From Salegentibacter sediminis (GTDB lineage Bacteria; Bacteroidota; Bacteroidia; Flavobacteriales; Flavobacteriaceae): a DNA stretch of 64,000 nucleotides. The notes beneath the pieces are model-generated. The model saw only the letters and a list, made by a program, of their open reading frames with translations. It did not search any database and was not told the origin of the DNA. Location of the stretch: positions 310,001 to 374,000 of the forward strand of contig NZ_MSJR01000002.1 in assembly GCF_002078605.1 (NCBI RefSeq), in the 5' to 3' direction. Positions 51,334 to 59,417 of this stretch are shown here, in pieces. Made by a program: the position numbers and the translations under genes. Positions within the stretch are counted from its first letter, which is position 1. Each line of letters opens with the position of its first letter.

Positions 51334-52797
51334 ATGAAAATAGAAAACATAAAGACTTTAGGCGATTTAAAAAAATCAGGGTATAAGAGCAAAGGAATAA
51401 AAGAAGAACTTAGGCAGAACCTGCGAGAGAAAATAAAAAACGGAGAACCAACTTTTAAAGGTATTTACGGCTATGAATATACAGTAATTCCGGAGCTGGA
51501 GCGCGCTATACTTTCTAAGCATAATATCAATCTTTTAGGCTTGCGGGGTCAGGCCAAAACCCGGCTCGCTAGACTTATGGTGAATTTACTGGATGAATGG
51601 ATGCCCATAGTGGAAGGTTCAGAAATAAATGACGATCCCCTGAATCCTATTTCCAGGTACGCCAGGGAACTCATAAAGGAAAAAGGAGATGATACTCCCA
51701 TTTCATGGGTGAACAGGGAAGATCGATTTTTTGAAAAGCTGGCCACTCCGGATGTTACCGTAGCCGATTTAATAGGCGATGTAGATCCTATTAAAGCAGC
51801 AAATCTCAAGCTTAGTTATGCCGATGACAGGGTGATTCATTTCGGTATGATCCCACGTGCCAATCGCAGTATTTTTGTGATTAATGAACTTCCAGATCTG
51901 CAGGCGAGAATTCAGGTAGCATTGTTTAATATTCTGCAGGAAGGTGACATACAAATTCGCGGATTTAAGCTTAGGTTACCCCTGGATATGCAGTTTGTTT
52001 TCACCGCCAACCCCGAAGATTATACCAACCGCGGAAGCATTGTAACTCCCTTAAAAGACAGAATTGGCTCGCAGATTCTAACCCATTACCCCGATTCTAT
52101 TGAGGTTGCCAAAACCATTACCAAACAGGAAGCTAACCTGGATGAGGAACAGGAAAAAATGGTGCACGTGCCGGAATTGGCCAAAGATCTTTTGGAACAA
52201 ATCAGTTTTGAAGCACGTGAAAGTGAATTTATAGACGAGAAAAGCGGAATTAGTGCCAGGATGAGCATCACCGGTTATGAAAACCTACTCAGCACCGCAG
52301 AGCGCCGTAGCTTAAAAATTGGAGAAGATAAAACCACGCTGCGTTTCAGCGATTTTATGGGAGTGATCCCCAGTATAACAGGAAAGGTAGAACTGGTCTA
52401 TGAAGGGGAACAGGAAGGAGCAGCAGCCGTAGCTTTACAATTAATCGGCGAAGCGGTTAAAAGTTTGTTTCCTGAATATTTCCCTAAAATAGAGAAACTT
52501 CAGAAACCCGATGAAACCAGCCCATACGATGAGTTAGTAGAATGGTTCTTTGATCAAAGCGGATTTGAACTTCCGGATGAGATCTCAGAAAAAGAATATA
52601 GGGAAAAACTTGATTCCGTGCCGGCACTGGAAACTTTGGTGAAAAAATACCAGCCGGAGATTCCGGAGGAAGATAAATTATTTCTGAAAGAATTTTTGCT
52701 TTGGGGCTTGGTGGAATATAAGAAGTTAAGTAAACATCGTTTCAGTAAAGGGATTCAGTTTAAGGATCTCTATGGTTCCTACATCAGCGGAATCTAA
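51334..52797 (+). CDS. MoxR / Mg-chelatase-like AAA ATPase
   Basis: A 487-aa AAA+ protein with Walker A GLRGQAKT (69-76) and Walker B IFVINELPDL (about 181-190). TANPEDYTNRGSIVTPLKDRIGSQI follows as the sensor region, and the C-terminal half is helical. A long insertion between Walker A and B (about 90-150) is typical of this Bacteroidetes subtype. It should remodel targets together with the VWA protein at 49370. ATG at 51334 follows copy C by 26 bases. Confidence 0.85.
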   Translation: MKIENIKTLGDLKKSGYKSKGIKEELRQNLREKIKNGEPTFKGIYGYEYTVIPELERAILSKHNINLLGLRGQAKTRLARLMVNLLDEWMPIVEGSEINDDPLNPISRYARELIKEKGDDTPISWVNREDRFFEKLATPDVTVADLIGDVDPIKAANLKLSYADDRVIHFGMIPRANRSIFVINELPDLQARIQVALFNILQEGDIQIRGFKLRLPLDMQFVFTANPEDYTNRGSIVTPLKDRIGSQILTHYPDSIEVAKTITKQEANLDEEQEKMVHVPELAKDLLEQISFEARESEFIDEKSGISARMSITGYENLLSTAERRSLKIGEDKTTLRFSDFMGVIPSITGKVELVYEGEQEGAAAVALQLIGEAVKSLFPEYFPKIEKLQKPDETSPYDELVEWFFDQSGFELPDEISEKEYREKLDSVPALETLVKKYQPEIPEEDKLFLKEFLLWGLVEYKKLSKHRFSKGIQFKDLYGSYISGI

Positions 52798-52807
52798 AAG
52801 GATAAAA

Positions 52808-52849
52808 AACAGGGAGTTGAATTTTTGTTTTGATAATTCACTCCCTGTT
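52808..52849 (+). terminator. Intrinsic terminator after the AAA gene
   Basis: AACAGGGAG pairs with CTCCCTGTT, with further pairing of TGAA and TTCA across a bulge, followed by ATTTTATG. It lies 10 bases after the stop. Confidence 0.7.
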
Positions 52850-52924
52850 ATTTTATGAATAATTCAGAATAATTTACTTATTATGAAATATCTGTATTTC
52901 TGTCTCTAAAGTTGAGTTTTCATT

Positions 52925-52953
52925 TTTCTTCCCGGCAAAAACCTGTACATTTA
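52925..52953 (+). promoter_or_regulatory. Candidate promoter of the thr operon
   Basis: TTTC (52925-52928) and TACATTTA (52946-52953), spacer 17; each one base off consensus. The predicted start lies just upstream of the leader ORF at 52974. Confidence 0.3.
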
Positions 52954-52973
52954 TCACCATATTTAAGGAAAAG

Positions 52974-53078
52974 ATGCCAAAAAGTAATTTCAATCATAAT
53001 AGCTTCAGCTTTATCCCAATGGGGGCTGTAATGACTATGATTACTGGTATTACCCCGTTTGGGGTATTTTGTATATAA
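52974..53078 (+). CDS. Candidate Thr/Ile-rich leader peptide of thrABC
   Basis: A 34-codon frame with AAGGAAAAG just before its ATG. Codons 20-28 read MTMITGITP, giving three Thr and two Ile within seven codons, the two end products drawing on this pathway. A GC-rich hairpin (53051-53066) overlaps the last codons, and the thrA ATG lies 68 bases past the stop. This is the layout expected of attenuation by ribosome stalling. The mechanism is inference: the hairpin overlaps the frame rather than following it, so it might act as a pause or anti-structure. Confidence 0.5.
   Translation: MPKSNFNHNSFSFIPMGAVMTMITGITPFGVFCI
53051..53066 (+). promoter_or_regulatory. Hairpin in the thr leader
   Basis: TACCCC-GTTT-GGGGTA followed by TTTTGT: a 6-bp GC-rich stem with a short T run, like a weak intrinsic terminator. 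GTAAT / ATTAC (53028-53044) just upstream offers a competing stem. Confidence 0.5.
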
Positions 53079-53145
53079 CTTCCGCAACACGTACATCCGT
53101 ACATTTTTCTTAAAAATCTTATATCTAAATTTAAAAATTTCACCA

Positions 53146-55593
53146 ATGAATGTCCTGAAATTTGGGGGATCATCCCTTGCATCACCGGAGCGTATAAAGC
53201 TGGTCGCTGAAACTGTAGAAAAACATCTTAAAAAAGATTCGACCCTGGCCGTCTTTTCAGCCTTTGGCGGCGTAACCAATGATTTGCTGGAGATGGCAGA
53301 GTTGGCAGCCCATGAAGATCTGGCCTATAAAAAGATCCTGGCACAAAATGAAAAACGCCACCTCGATGCGGTAAGAGAACTTATTCCTGTCAATGATCAA
53401 AGCGCTGTTTTAAGCAAAGTAAAAACCGAATTTAATCGCCTGGAAACTTTATATGAAGGCGTGTATTTGCTCAATGAGCTTTCCAATAAAACCAAACACG
53501 TGGTTTCAGGATTTGGCGAAATTCTATCCTCACTTATCATCACTGCTTATTTTAAGAGCAAAGGTGTTGAAACCAACTATGTGGATTCCCGCGAATTGAT
53601 CGTATGTCGGAATAACAATGAAAAGGTGCAGGTGAATTATGCTAAAACCAATAAAAATATTGAAAGCTATTTTTCCGGAAAACCTAAAGCTTTATTCGTT
53701 GCCCCAGGCTTTGTGGCTAAAAACGATGAAGGCGTGCCCAGCACGCTGGGTCGTGGAGGTTCAGATTTTACCGCCGCGATCTTTTCCGCTGCATTGAAAA
53801 CCAAAAAGCTTATTATCTATACCGATGTGAACGGAATGTATACTGCCAATCCTATGATCGTGCCGCAGGCCTATTCGCTGGATAAGATTTCTTATGAAGA
53901 GGCGATGGAACTTTCTCATTTTGGCGCAAAAGTGCTATATCCGCCCACGCTTCAACCTTTGCTTGAACTGCAGATAGAAATTCATATCAAAAACACCTTT
54001 AAGCCCGAAGAACCAGGCACCCTTATTTCTAAATCGAGCAAAGAAAATTTTCGTTGGGTAACCGGGATAACCCATATAGATTCCATAAAGCTTCTTAATA
54101 TAGAAGGTAGTGGGATGGTTGGAATTCCGGGGTTTTCCAAGCGTTTCTTCGAGGTCCTTTTTCAGGAAAATATAAATGTGGTGCTTATCACCCAGGCTTC
54201 TTCGGAACATAGTATTTGTGTGGCCGTAAAAGATGATGAGGCGAAAGCCGCCAAGGAAGCCCTGGACGAGGCTTTCGAAGTCGAAATTCAGAATAAAAAA
54301 ATAAAACCTGTTTCCATAGAAGAAAATGTAGCTATTGTTGCACTGGTGGGTGACCGGATGAAAAGCCATCACGGACTTAGCGGAAAAATGTTCAGCGCTC
54401 TTGGAAACAACAATATCAATATTAGGGCGATTGCCCAGGGTTCTTCTGAGAGAAATATTTCGGCTGTAATCGCAAAAAAGGATGTGAAAAAAGCCCTGAA
54501 TACCTTGCACGAACAATTTTTTGAAGTGCCTTCGAAAGAACTAAATCTGTTCATCACCGGAGTAGGCAATGTAGGGGGTAAGTTACTGGCGCAACTTGAG
54601 AAACAGGAGCAATTCCTTTTAGAAAAACTCAGACTAAAAGTGCGGGTTTTAGGACTTTCCAATTCGAAAAAAATGATTTTTAATGAAGAGGGAATAAACC
54701 TGCAGAATTGGGAAAAAGAGTTACAAGCAGGAGAACCGGCCAATAAGAAAGCTTTCTTTAAAAAGGTTCAGAAGTTGAATTTACGCAACAGTATTTTTGT
54801 AGATAATACCGCAAGTGCCGAGATCTCTTCCTGGTACAGGCATTATTTGGCGAACTCCATTTCGGTGGTGACCTGTAATAAGATCGCCTGTGCCGATGAT
54901 TTTGCGAATTACCAGGAATTGCAGGACCTTTCCCGGGAATATGGAGCCTCTTTTCTTTATGAAACAAATGTAGGGGCCGGGCTCCCAATTATAGATACCT
55001 TAAAGAACCTCGTAGCTTCCGGAGACCAGGTGAAAAAGATCCAGGCAGTGCTTTCCGGTAGTTTAAATTTTGTTTTTAATAATTATGATGCCAGAGCTCC
55101 CTTTTATAAAACCGTAGAAATGGCGATGAAGGAGGGTTATACTGAACCTGATCCTAAAATTGATCTCAGTGGAGTAGATGTAGCAAGAAAGATCCTTATC
55201 CTGGCCCGGGAAACCGGTTTAAAACTTGAGCTGGAGGATATAGATAAGAAAAACTTTCTTTCTGAAAAGGCCCTGAATTCCGAAAACAATGAAGAATTCT
55301 TTAAGCTGCTGGAAAAGGATGAAGAAAAGTTCAAAGAGATTTATCATAATGCTGAAAAAAACAATGCTCAGCTAAAATATGTGGCTCAATTGGAAAATGG
55401 AAAGGCCCAGGTTGGTTTGCAGGAAGTGGGACCAGATCATCCGTTCTATAATTTAAGTGGCAGCGATAACATCGTTCTGTTTTTTACTGAACGTTATCCC
55501 GAACAGCCACTTATAGTTAAAGGCGCCGGTGCCGGAGCCGATGTTACAGCCTCGGGAATTTTCGCTGATGTGATAAGAATAGGAAAAAAATAA
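53146..55593 (+). CDS. thrA: Bifunctional aspartokinase / homoserine dehydrogenase
   Basis: An 815-aa fusion catalysing the first and third steps of threonine synthesis. The kinase part starts MNVLKFGGSS (catalytic Lys5) and has GRGGSDFTAA, TDVNGMYTANPMIV and SYEEAMELSHFGAKVLYPPT. Two ACT domains follow (about 315-460). The dehydrogenase part begins ELNLFITGVGNVGGKLL (about 463) with FVDNTAS, VVTCNKIACA and LSGVDVARKILILARE. ATG 53146 is the clear start; in-frame codons upstream are non-conserved leader sequence. Expected to be inhibited by threonine through the ACT domains. First gene of thrABC. Confidence 0.96.
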   Translation: MNVLKFGGSSLASPERIKLVAETVEKHLKKDSTLAVFSAFGGVTNDLLEMAELAAHEDLAYKKILAQNEKRHLDAVRELIPVNDQSAVLSKVKTEFNRLETLYEGVYLLNELSNKTKHVVSGFGEILSSLIITAYFKSKGVETNYVDSRELIVCRNNNEKVQVNYAKTNKNIESYFSGKPKALFVAPGFVAKNDEGVPSTLGRGGSDFTAAIFSAALKTKKLIIYTDVNGMYTANPMIVPQAYSLDKISYEEAMELSHFGAKVLYPPTLQPLLELQIEIHIKNTFKPEEPGTLISKSSKENFRWVTGITHIDSIKLLNIEGSGMVGIPGFSKRFFEVLFQENINVVLITQASSEHSICVAVKDDEAKAAKEALDEAFEVEIQNKKIKPVSIEENVAIVALVGDRMKSHHGLSGKMFSALGNNNINIRAIAQGSSERNISAVIAKKDVKKALNTLHEQFFEVPSKELNLFITGVGNVGGKLLAQLEKQEQFLLEKLRLKVRVLGLSNSKKMIFNEEGINLQNWEKELQAGEPANKKAFFKKVQKLNLRNSIFVDNTASAEISSWYRHYLANSISVVTCNKIACADDFANYQELQDLSREYGASFLYETNVGAGLPIIDTLKNLVASGDQVKKIQAVLSGSLNFVFNNYDARAPFYKTVEMAMKEGYTEPDPKIDLSGVDVARKILILARETGLKLELEDIDKKNFLSEKALNSENNEEFFKLLEKDEEKFKEIYHNAEKNNAQLKYVAQLENGKAQVGLQEVGPDHPFYNLSGSDNIVLFFTERYPEQPLIVKGAGAGADVTASGIFADVIRIGKK

Positions 55594-55596
55594 GCG

Positions 55597-56520
55597 ATGG
55601 AAGAACTAAAGATTTTCGCCCCGGCTACTGTAGCCAATCTCTCCTGCGGCTTTGATGTGCTGGGATGTTGCCTGGAAAATGTGGGGGATGAAATGCTTAT
55701 TCGAAAAAATGATCTCCAGGAGTTAAGAATCACTAAAATAACCGGGCAGAATTTACCACTGGAAACCGAAAAGAATGTTGCCGGGGTAGCGGTTCAGGCA
55801 TTGTTGAAGGAAGCCGGGAGCAAGCAGGGTTTTGATATTGAAATCGATAAAAAGATAAAAGCCGGCAGCGGGATAGGCAGTAGTGCAGCCAGCGCCGCGG
55901 GTTCTGTCTACGCGGTAAATAAATTGCTGGGCGAACCCTTCAGTAAAAATGAATTGATAAAATTCGCGATGGAAGGGGAACGTTTAGCCAGTGGAAACGC
56001 CCACGCCGACAACGTTGCGCCTGCCTTGCTTGGTGGTTTTAGTCTCGTGAAAAGCTATGAGCCCCTGGAGGTAATTAAACTTCCCAGCCCTTCCGAATTA
56101 AGAATAGTTATCCTCCATCCATTGATTGAGATCAAAACACGGGATTCCAGGGCGGTAATCCGGCAAAGTGTTAGTTTGCAGAAAGCTATATCTCAATGGG
56201 GAAATCTTGCAGCCCTGGTTAGCAGTCTTTATACTGAAGATTATGCCTTGCTGGGCAGAAGCCTGAAAGATGAAATAATAGAACCTTTTCGGTCTATTCT
56301 TATTCCGCATTTTGATAAATTGAAAAGCATTGCTTTAGAAAACGGAGCTTTAGGTTTCGGGATTTCAGGGTCTGGCCCATCGGTTTTTGCAATGTGTAGA
56401 GGAGAAGAGAATGCCGAAAATGTTAGAAAAAATCTTGAAAGTTTTTATGCCGATAAGAATATAGCTTATGAACTTCACCTCTCAGAAATTAATATTCAGG
56501 GAATAAAAGAATTATCATGA
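55597..56520 (+). CDS. thrB: Homoserine kinase
   Basis: GHMP-family kinase of 307 aa making O-phosphohomoserine. FAPATVANLSCGFDVLG opens the protein; the ATP loop GSGIGSSAA is at 90-98 and the late SGSGPSVFAM motif completes the site. NAHADNVAPALLGGF is the substrate loop. It follows thrA by 3 bases and overlaps thrC by ATGA, so all three are co-translated. Confidence 0.96.
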   Translation: MEELKIFAPATVANLSCGFDVLGCCLENVGDEMLIRKNDLQELRITKITGQNLPLETEKNVAGVAVQALLKEAGSKQGFDIEIDKKIKAGSGIGSSAASAAGSVYAVNKLLGEPFSKNELIKFAMEGERLASGNAHADNVAPALLGGFSLVKSYEPLEVIKLPSPSELRIVILHPLIEIKTRDSRAVIRQSVSLQKAISQWGNLAALVSSLYTEDYALLGRSLKDEIIEPFRSILIPHFDKLKSIALENGALGFGISGSGPSVFAMCRGEENAENVRKNLESFYADKNIAYELHLSEINIQGIKELS

Positions 56521-57812
56521 AATATTTCAGTTTAAATAACAGGGAAAACACCTCAAACTTTGAAAATGCTGTTGTAAAAGGACTTGCGCCAGATAAAGGG
56601 CTTTATTTTCCTGAAGAAATCCCTGGTTTACCAAAGGAATTCTTTGATAATATTGATGACCTATCACGGTCGGAAATAGCTTTTGAAGTTATCAAAGAAT
56701 ACATTCAGGATGAGATTCCCGGAAAGGACCTAAAAAAGATTATTGAGCAGACACTGGATTTCGATTTTCCCGTTGTTCCTGTAGAAAAAAATATTGGGGT
56801 ATTAGAGCTTTTTCACGGCCCGACTCTGGCCTTCAAAGATGTTGGGGCCAGGTTTATGGCAGGTTGCCTGGGCTATTTCATTAAGAAAGGTAACCTGGGA
56901 AATGTAACTGTATTGGTTGCTACTTCGGGCGATACCGGGGGCGCAGTAGCCAATGGTTTTTTGGGCGTTGATGGAATAGATGTGGTGATCTTGTATCCCA
57001 AAGGAAAAGTGAGTGAAATTCAGGAAAAGCAGCTAACTACGCTTGGGCAAAATATTACAGCCCTTGAAGTAAACGGGACTTTTGATGATTGTCAGGATAT
57101 GGTGAAACAAGCTTTCCTGGATGAGAAAATTCAGAAAAAAAGACGATTAACTTCGGCTAACTCTATTAATGTAGCACGCTGGTTACCCCAAATGTTCTAT
57201 TATTTTCTGGCCTGGAAGCAATTAAAAGACAAAAAGGAAGAACTGGTATTTTCTGTGCCCAGTGGAAACTTCGGTAACATCTGTGCCGGACTTATGGCCC
57301 GGGAAATGGGGCTTCCGGTAAAACATTTTGTGGCCGCTAACAATGAAAACAATGTGGTAACGCGTTATCTTAAAACTGAGAAATATGAACCAAAACCAAG
57401 CGTTCATACTATTTCAAACGCGATGGATATTGGAAACCCCAGTAATTTTGTTAGGGTGCTGGAGATTTTTCAGAATGAATTCAAAAACCTAAAGGAAGTG
57501 CTTTCATCCTATAGTTTTAATGATGAAGAAACCAGGAAGGCCATCAAAGAGGTTTATCAAAAACATAATTATGTAATGGACCCTCACGGGGCTGTGGGAT
57601 ATTTAGGATTAAGGGAGTTTTTAAAAGAAAATCCGCAGTATTATGGTGTTTTTCTGGAGACAGCTCATCCGGTGAAGTTTCTTGAAACGGTAGAAACCTC
57701 AATAGAGCAAAAAATTGAAATCCCCGATTCGGTTAAATCTTTTATGAAAAAGGAAAAGAAATCGGAGGAGATAAGTACTTATGAAGATTTAAAGGCTTAT
57801 TTATTACAATAA
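56517..57812 (+). CDS. thrC: Threonine synthase
   Basis: PLP enzyme of 431 aa converting O-phosphohomoserine to threonine. PLP lysine K107 is in HGPTLAFKDVGARF. ATSGDTGGAVANGF binds phosphate and SANSINVARWLPQMFYY and SVPSGNFGNICAGLMA follow. Length fits the E. coli type. Start overlaps the thrB stop (ATGA). A two-way terminator follows the stop. Confidence 0.96.
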   Translation: MKYFSLNNRENTSNFENAVVKGLAPDKGLYFPEEIPGLPKEFFDNIDDLSRSEIAFEVIKEYIQDEIPGKDLKKIIEQTLDFDFPVVPVEKNIGVLELFHGPTLAFKDVGARFMAGCLGYFIKKGNLGNVTVLVATSGDTGGAVANGFLGVDGIDVVILYPKGKVSEIQEKQLTTLGQNITALEVNGTFDDCQDMVKQAFLDEKIQKKRRLTSANSINVARWLPQMFYYFLAWKQLKDKKEELVFSVPSGNFGNICAGLMAREMGLPVKHFVAANNENNVVTRYLKTEKYEPKPSVHTISNAMDIGNPSNFVRVLEIFQNEFKNLKEVLSSYSFNDEETRKAIKEVYQKHNYVMDPHGAVGYLGLREFLKENPQYYGVFLETAHPVKFLETVETSIEQKIEIPDSVKSFMKKEKKSEEISTYEDLKAYLLQ

Positions 57813-57850
57813 AAAAATCCCGGAAGTTCAAACTCCCGGGATTTATTTTT
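57811..57850. terminator. Bidirectional terminator between thrC and peptidase
   Basis: AAATCCCGG (57815-57823) pairs with CCGGGATTT (57836-57844) around an 12-base interior that itself has AGTT / AACT. A T run follows on the plus strand and an A run precedes it, so it can end thrC and the convergent minus-strand gene. Confidence 0.8.
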
Positions 57851-57855
57851 GATAA

Positions 57856-59340
57856 TTAATATTTAGCGGGTGCATCTTTTTTCGGCAGAGAATTTTCAAT
57901 AAACTCTCTAATGTCGTCATTTGCATTTTTAAGGTCCTCGGCTCTTAAGTACATCATATGTCCGCTTTCATAGCCTTTGAAGCTCAGTCGATCTTTCATT
58001 TTTCCACTTTTATCGAGCTGCCACATTGAATATTTGGCATTGAAATAAGTAGTAGCTCCATCAAAATATCCCGATTGGACCAAAACATCGAGATTTGGAT
58101 TTTGAGCCATTGCCTGCCTCAAATTTTCTCCGGTGTTATCGCCGCTTCGATCCCAGGGATGAACAGGGCCAAACATAAAATATTTAAGATCTGTTTTGAA
58201 ATTAAGTTCTTCCCTTAGATAATGGTTTATAGCAGGGGTGAATGAATGTAACCAGGAAGTAAGTTCCGAATTGTAATCTGGAGAATCACCGGCTTCTCTG
58301 GCATCGAGCCCAAGGTAACGGGAATCCAGTCTTCCTACCGTATAACCACTATCTTCACGTAGGAGTTCTTTCCAGAAATAACGAATTGGTACCTCGAGAT
58401 TGTTTTGCAGAATCACTTTTTCAGAAATACCTGAATAGTAAGCCATCCTCTCTGCGGCTTCTTGTTTCATAGCGGTTTCGGTAAAGCCGCCTTTGATCAA
58501 TACTGGTAATAGTTCGTTAATGGCATATTCTTCAACTTCAGCCAACAAATCTTCTAATTCTCTGTTTTGCAATTCCTGCGGAAGGGCATCATGATACCAG
58601 GCAGCTGCGGTAAAGTATGGCAATCGGTTTGCTACTTCTACCGGCCCCTCGCGGTCAATGCCAATTTCGGTAGGAGACACCAGGATCACCCCGTTAAGGT
58701 ACATCCACTGGCTGTTTTGCAATTCAAGAGCAAGACCGGAAACCCTGGTAGTACCGTAGCTTTCCCCAATAAGGTATTTTGGTGATAACCATCTTTCATT
58801 TCTGGTCACGAAGGTATTAAGCCATTCTGCCAGGTATTGTATGTCGGCTTTTACCCCGAAGAATTTTTCCCTTTCCACTTTTCCTTCTTTATCTGGAATA
58901 GGGCGGGAGTAACCGGTATTTACCGGATTGACATATACGATATCGGCAACATCCAAAATTGAATGTGGGTTGTCTTTTATGCCATATGGTTGAACCGGAA
59001 AGCCCTCATCATCTATCTTTAATACCCTGGGGCCGGTGTAGGCTATATGCATCCATACTGAAGCTGAACCCGGGCCTCCATTAAAAGAAATTACAAGGGG
59101 ACGGTTTTCGGTATTTTGTATATCACTACGTTTATAATAGGTATAATAAAGGCTGGCGATGGGTTCTCCACTTTCGTTCCATACGGGTTGGGTTCCGGTA
59201 GTGGCAGTATACTTTATATTTTGTCCCTTAATACGCACCGAATGTTCTGTAACTACGGTAGTGTCTACTGGAACCTCAACTTTTTGTGCATAAATTCCGA
59301 AGGTGAAAAACAGAAGCAGAATTGTAGAAATATATTTCAT
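57856..59340 (-). CDS. S10-family serine carboxypeptidase-like protein
   Basis: A 494-aa protein with a signal peptide (about 1-18, MKYISTILLLFFTFGIYA). The oxyanion motif NGGPGSAS is at 87-94, the nucleophile S194 in GESYGTTR, the Asp about 427 in SGYFDGATTY, and the His about 461 in ESGHMMYL, completing the triad. It belongs to the bacterial S10 type with a large helical insert. It is exported, probably to the periplasm or surface, for peptide trimming. A promoter with a palindrome is seen upstream. Confidence 0.88.
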   Translation of the reverse strand: MKYISTILLLFFTFGIYAQKVEVPVDTTVVTEHSVRIKGQNIKYTATTGTQPVWNESGEPIASLYYTYYKRSDIQNTENRPLVISFNGGPGSASVWMHIAYTGPRVLKIDDEGFPVQPYGIKDNPHSILDVADIVYVNPVNTGYSRPIPDKEGKVEREKFFGVKADIQYLAEWLNTFVTRNERWLSPKYLIGESYGTTRVSGLALELQNSQWMYLNGVILVSPTEIGIDREGPVEVANRLPYFTAAAWYHDALPQELQNRELEDLLAEVEEYAINELLPVLIKGGFTETAMKQEAAERMAYYSGISEKVILQNNLEVPIRYFWKELLREDSGYTVGRLDSRYLGLDAREAGDSPDYNSELTSWLHSFTPAINHYLREELNFKTDLKYFMFGPVHPWDRSGDNTGENLRQAMAQNPNLDVLVQSGYFDGATTYFNAKYSMWQLDKSGKMKDRLSFKGYESGHMMYLRAEDLKNANDDIREFIENSLPKKDAPAKY

Positions 59341-59367
59341 GAAATCAGGATTTAATTGAATTTAAAC

Positions 59368-59399
59368 CGAAAATACACTGATTCGTCGAATCCTACAAA
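59368..59399 (-). promoter_or_regulatory. Promoter with internal palindrome for the S10 gene
   Basis: On the minus strand: TTTG, 20-base spacer, TATTTTCG (one mismatch to TAnnTTTG). The expected start is about 20 bases before the ATG. A perfect 13-base palindrome GATTCG-T-CGAATC (59380-59392) fills the spacer and could be an operator. Confidence 0.45.
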
Positions 59400-59417
59400 A
59401 ACAAATTCTATTAATAC

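Noticed and set aside
49370-52797. Magnesium chelatase for (bacterio)chlorophyll synthesis
   Set aside because: No BchH-like subunit or pigment genes in the window; the pair fits MoxR/VWA chaperones better.
53059-53145. Longer thrA start from TTG 53059
   Set aside because: Upstream codons are not aspartokinase-like; ATG 53146 gives the conserved MNVLKFGGSS start.
52920-53279. Minus-strand open frame across the thr leader
   Set aside because: No recognisable domain, and it is antisense to the leader and the start of thrA; the plus-strand leader explains the region better.
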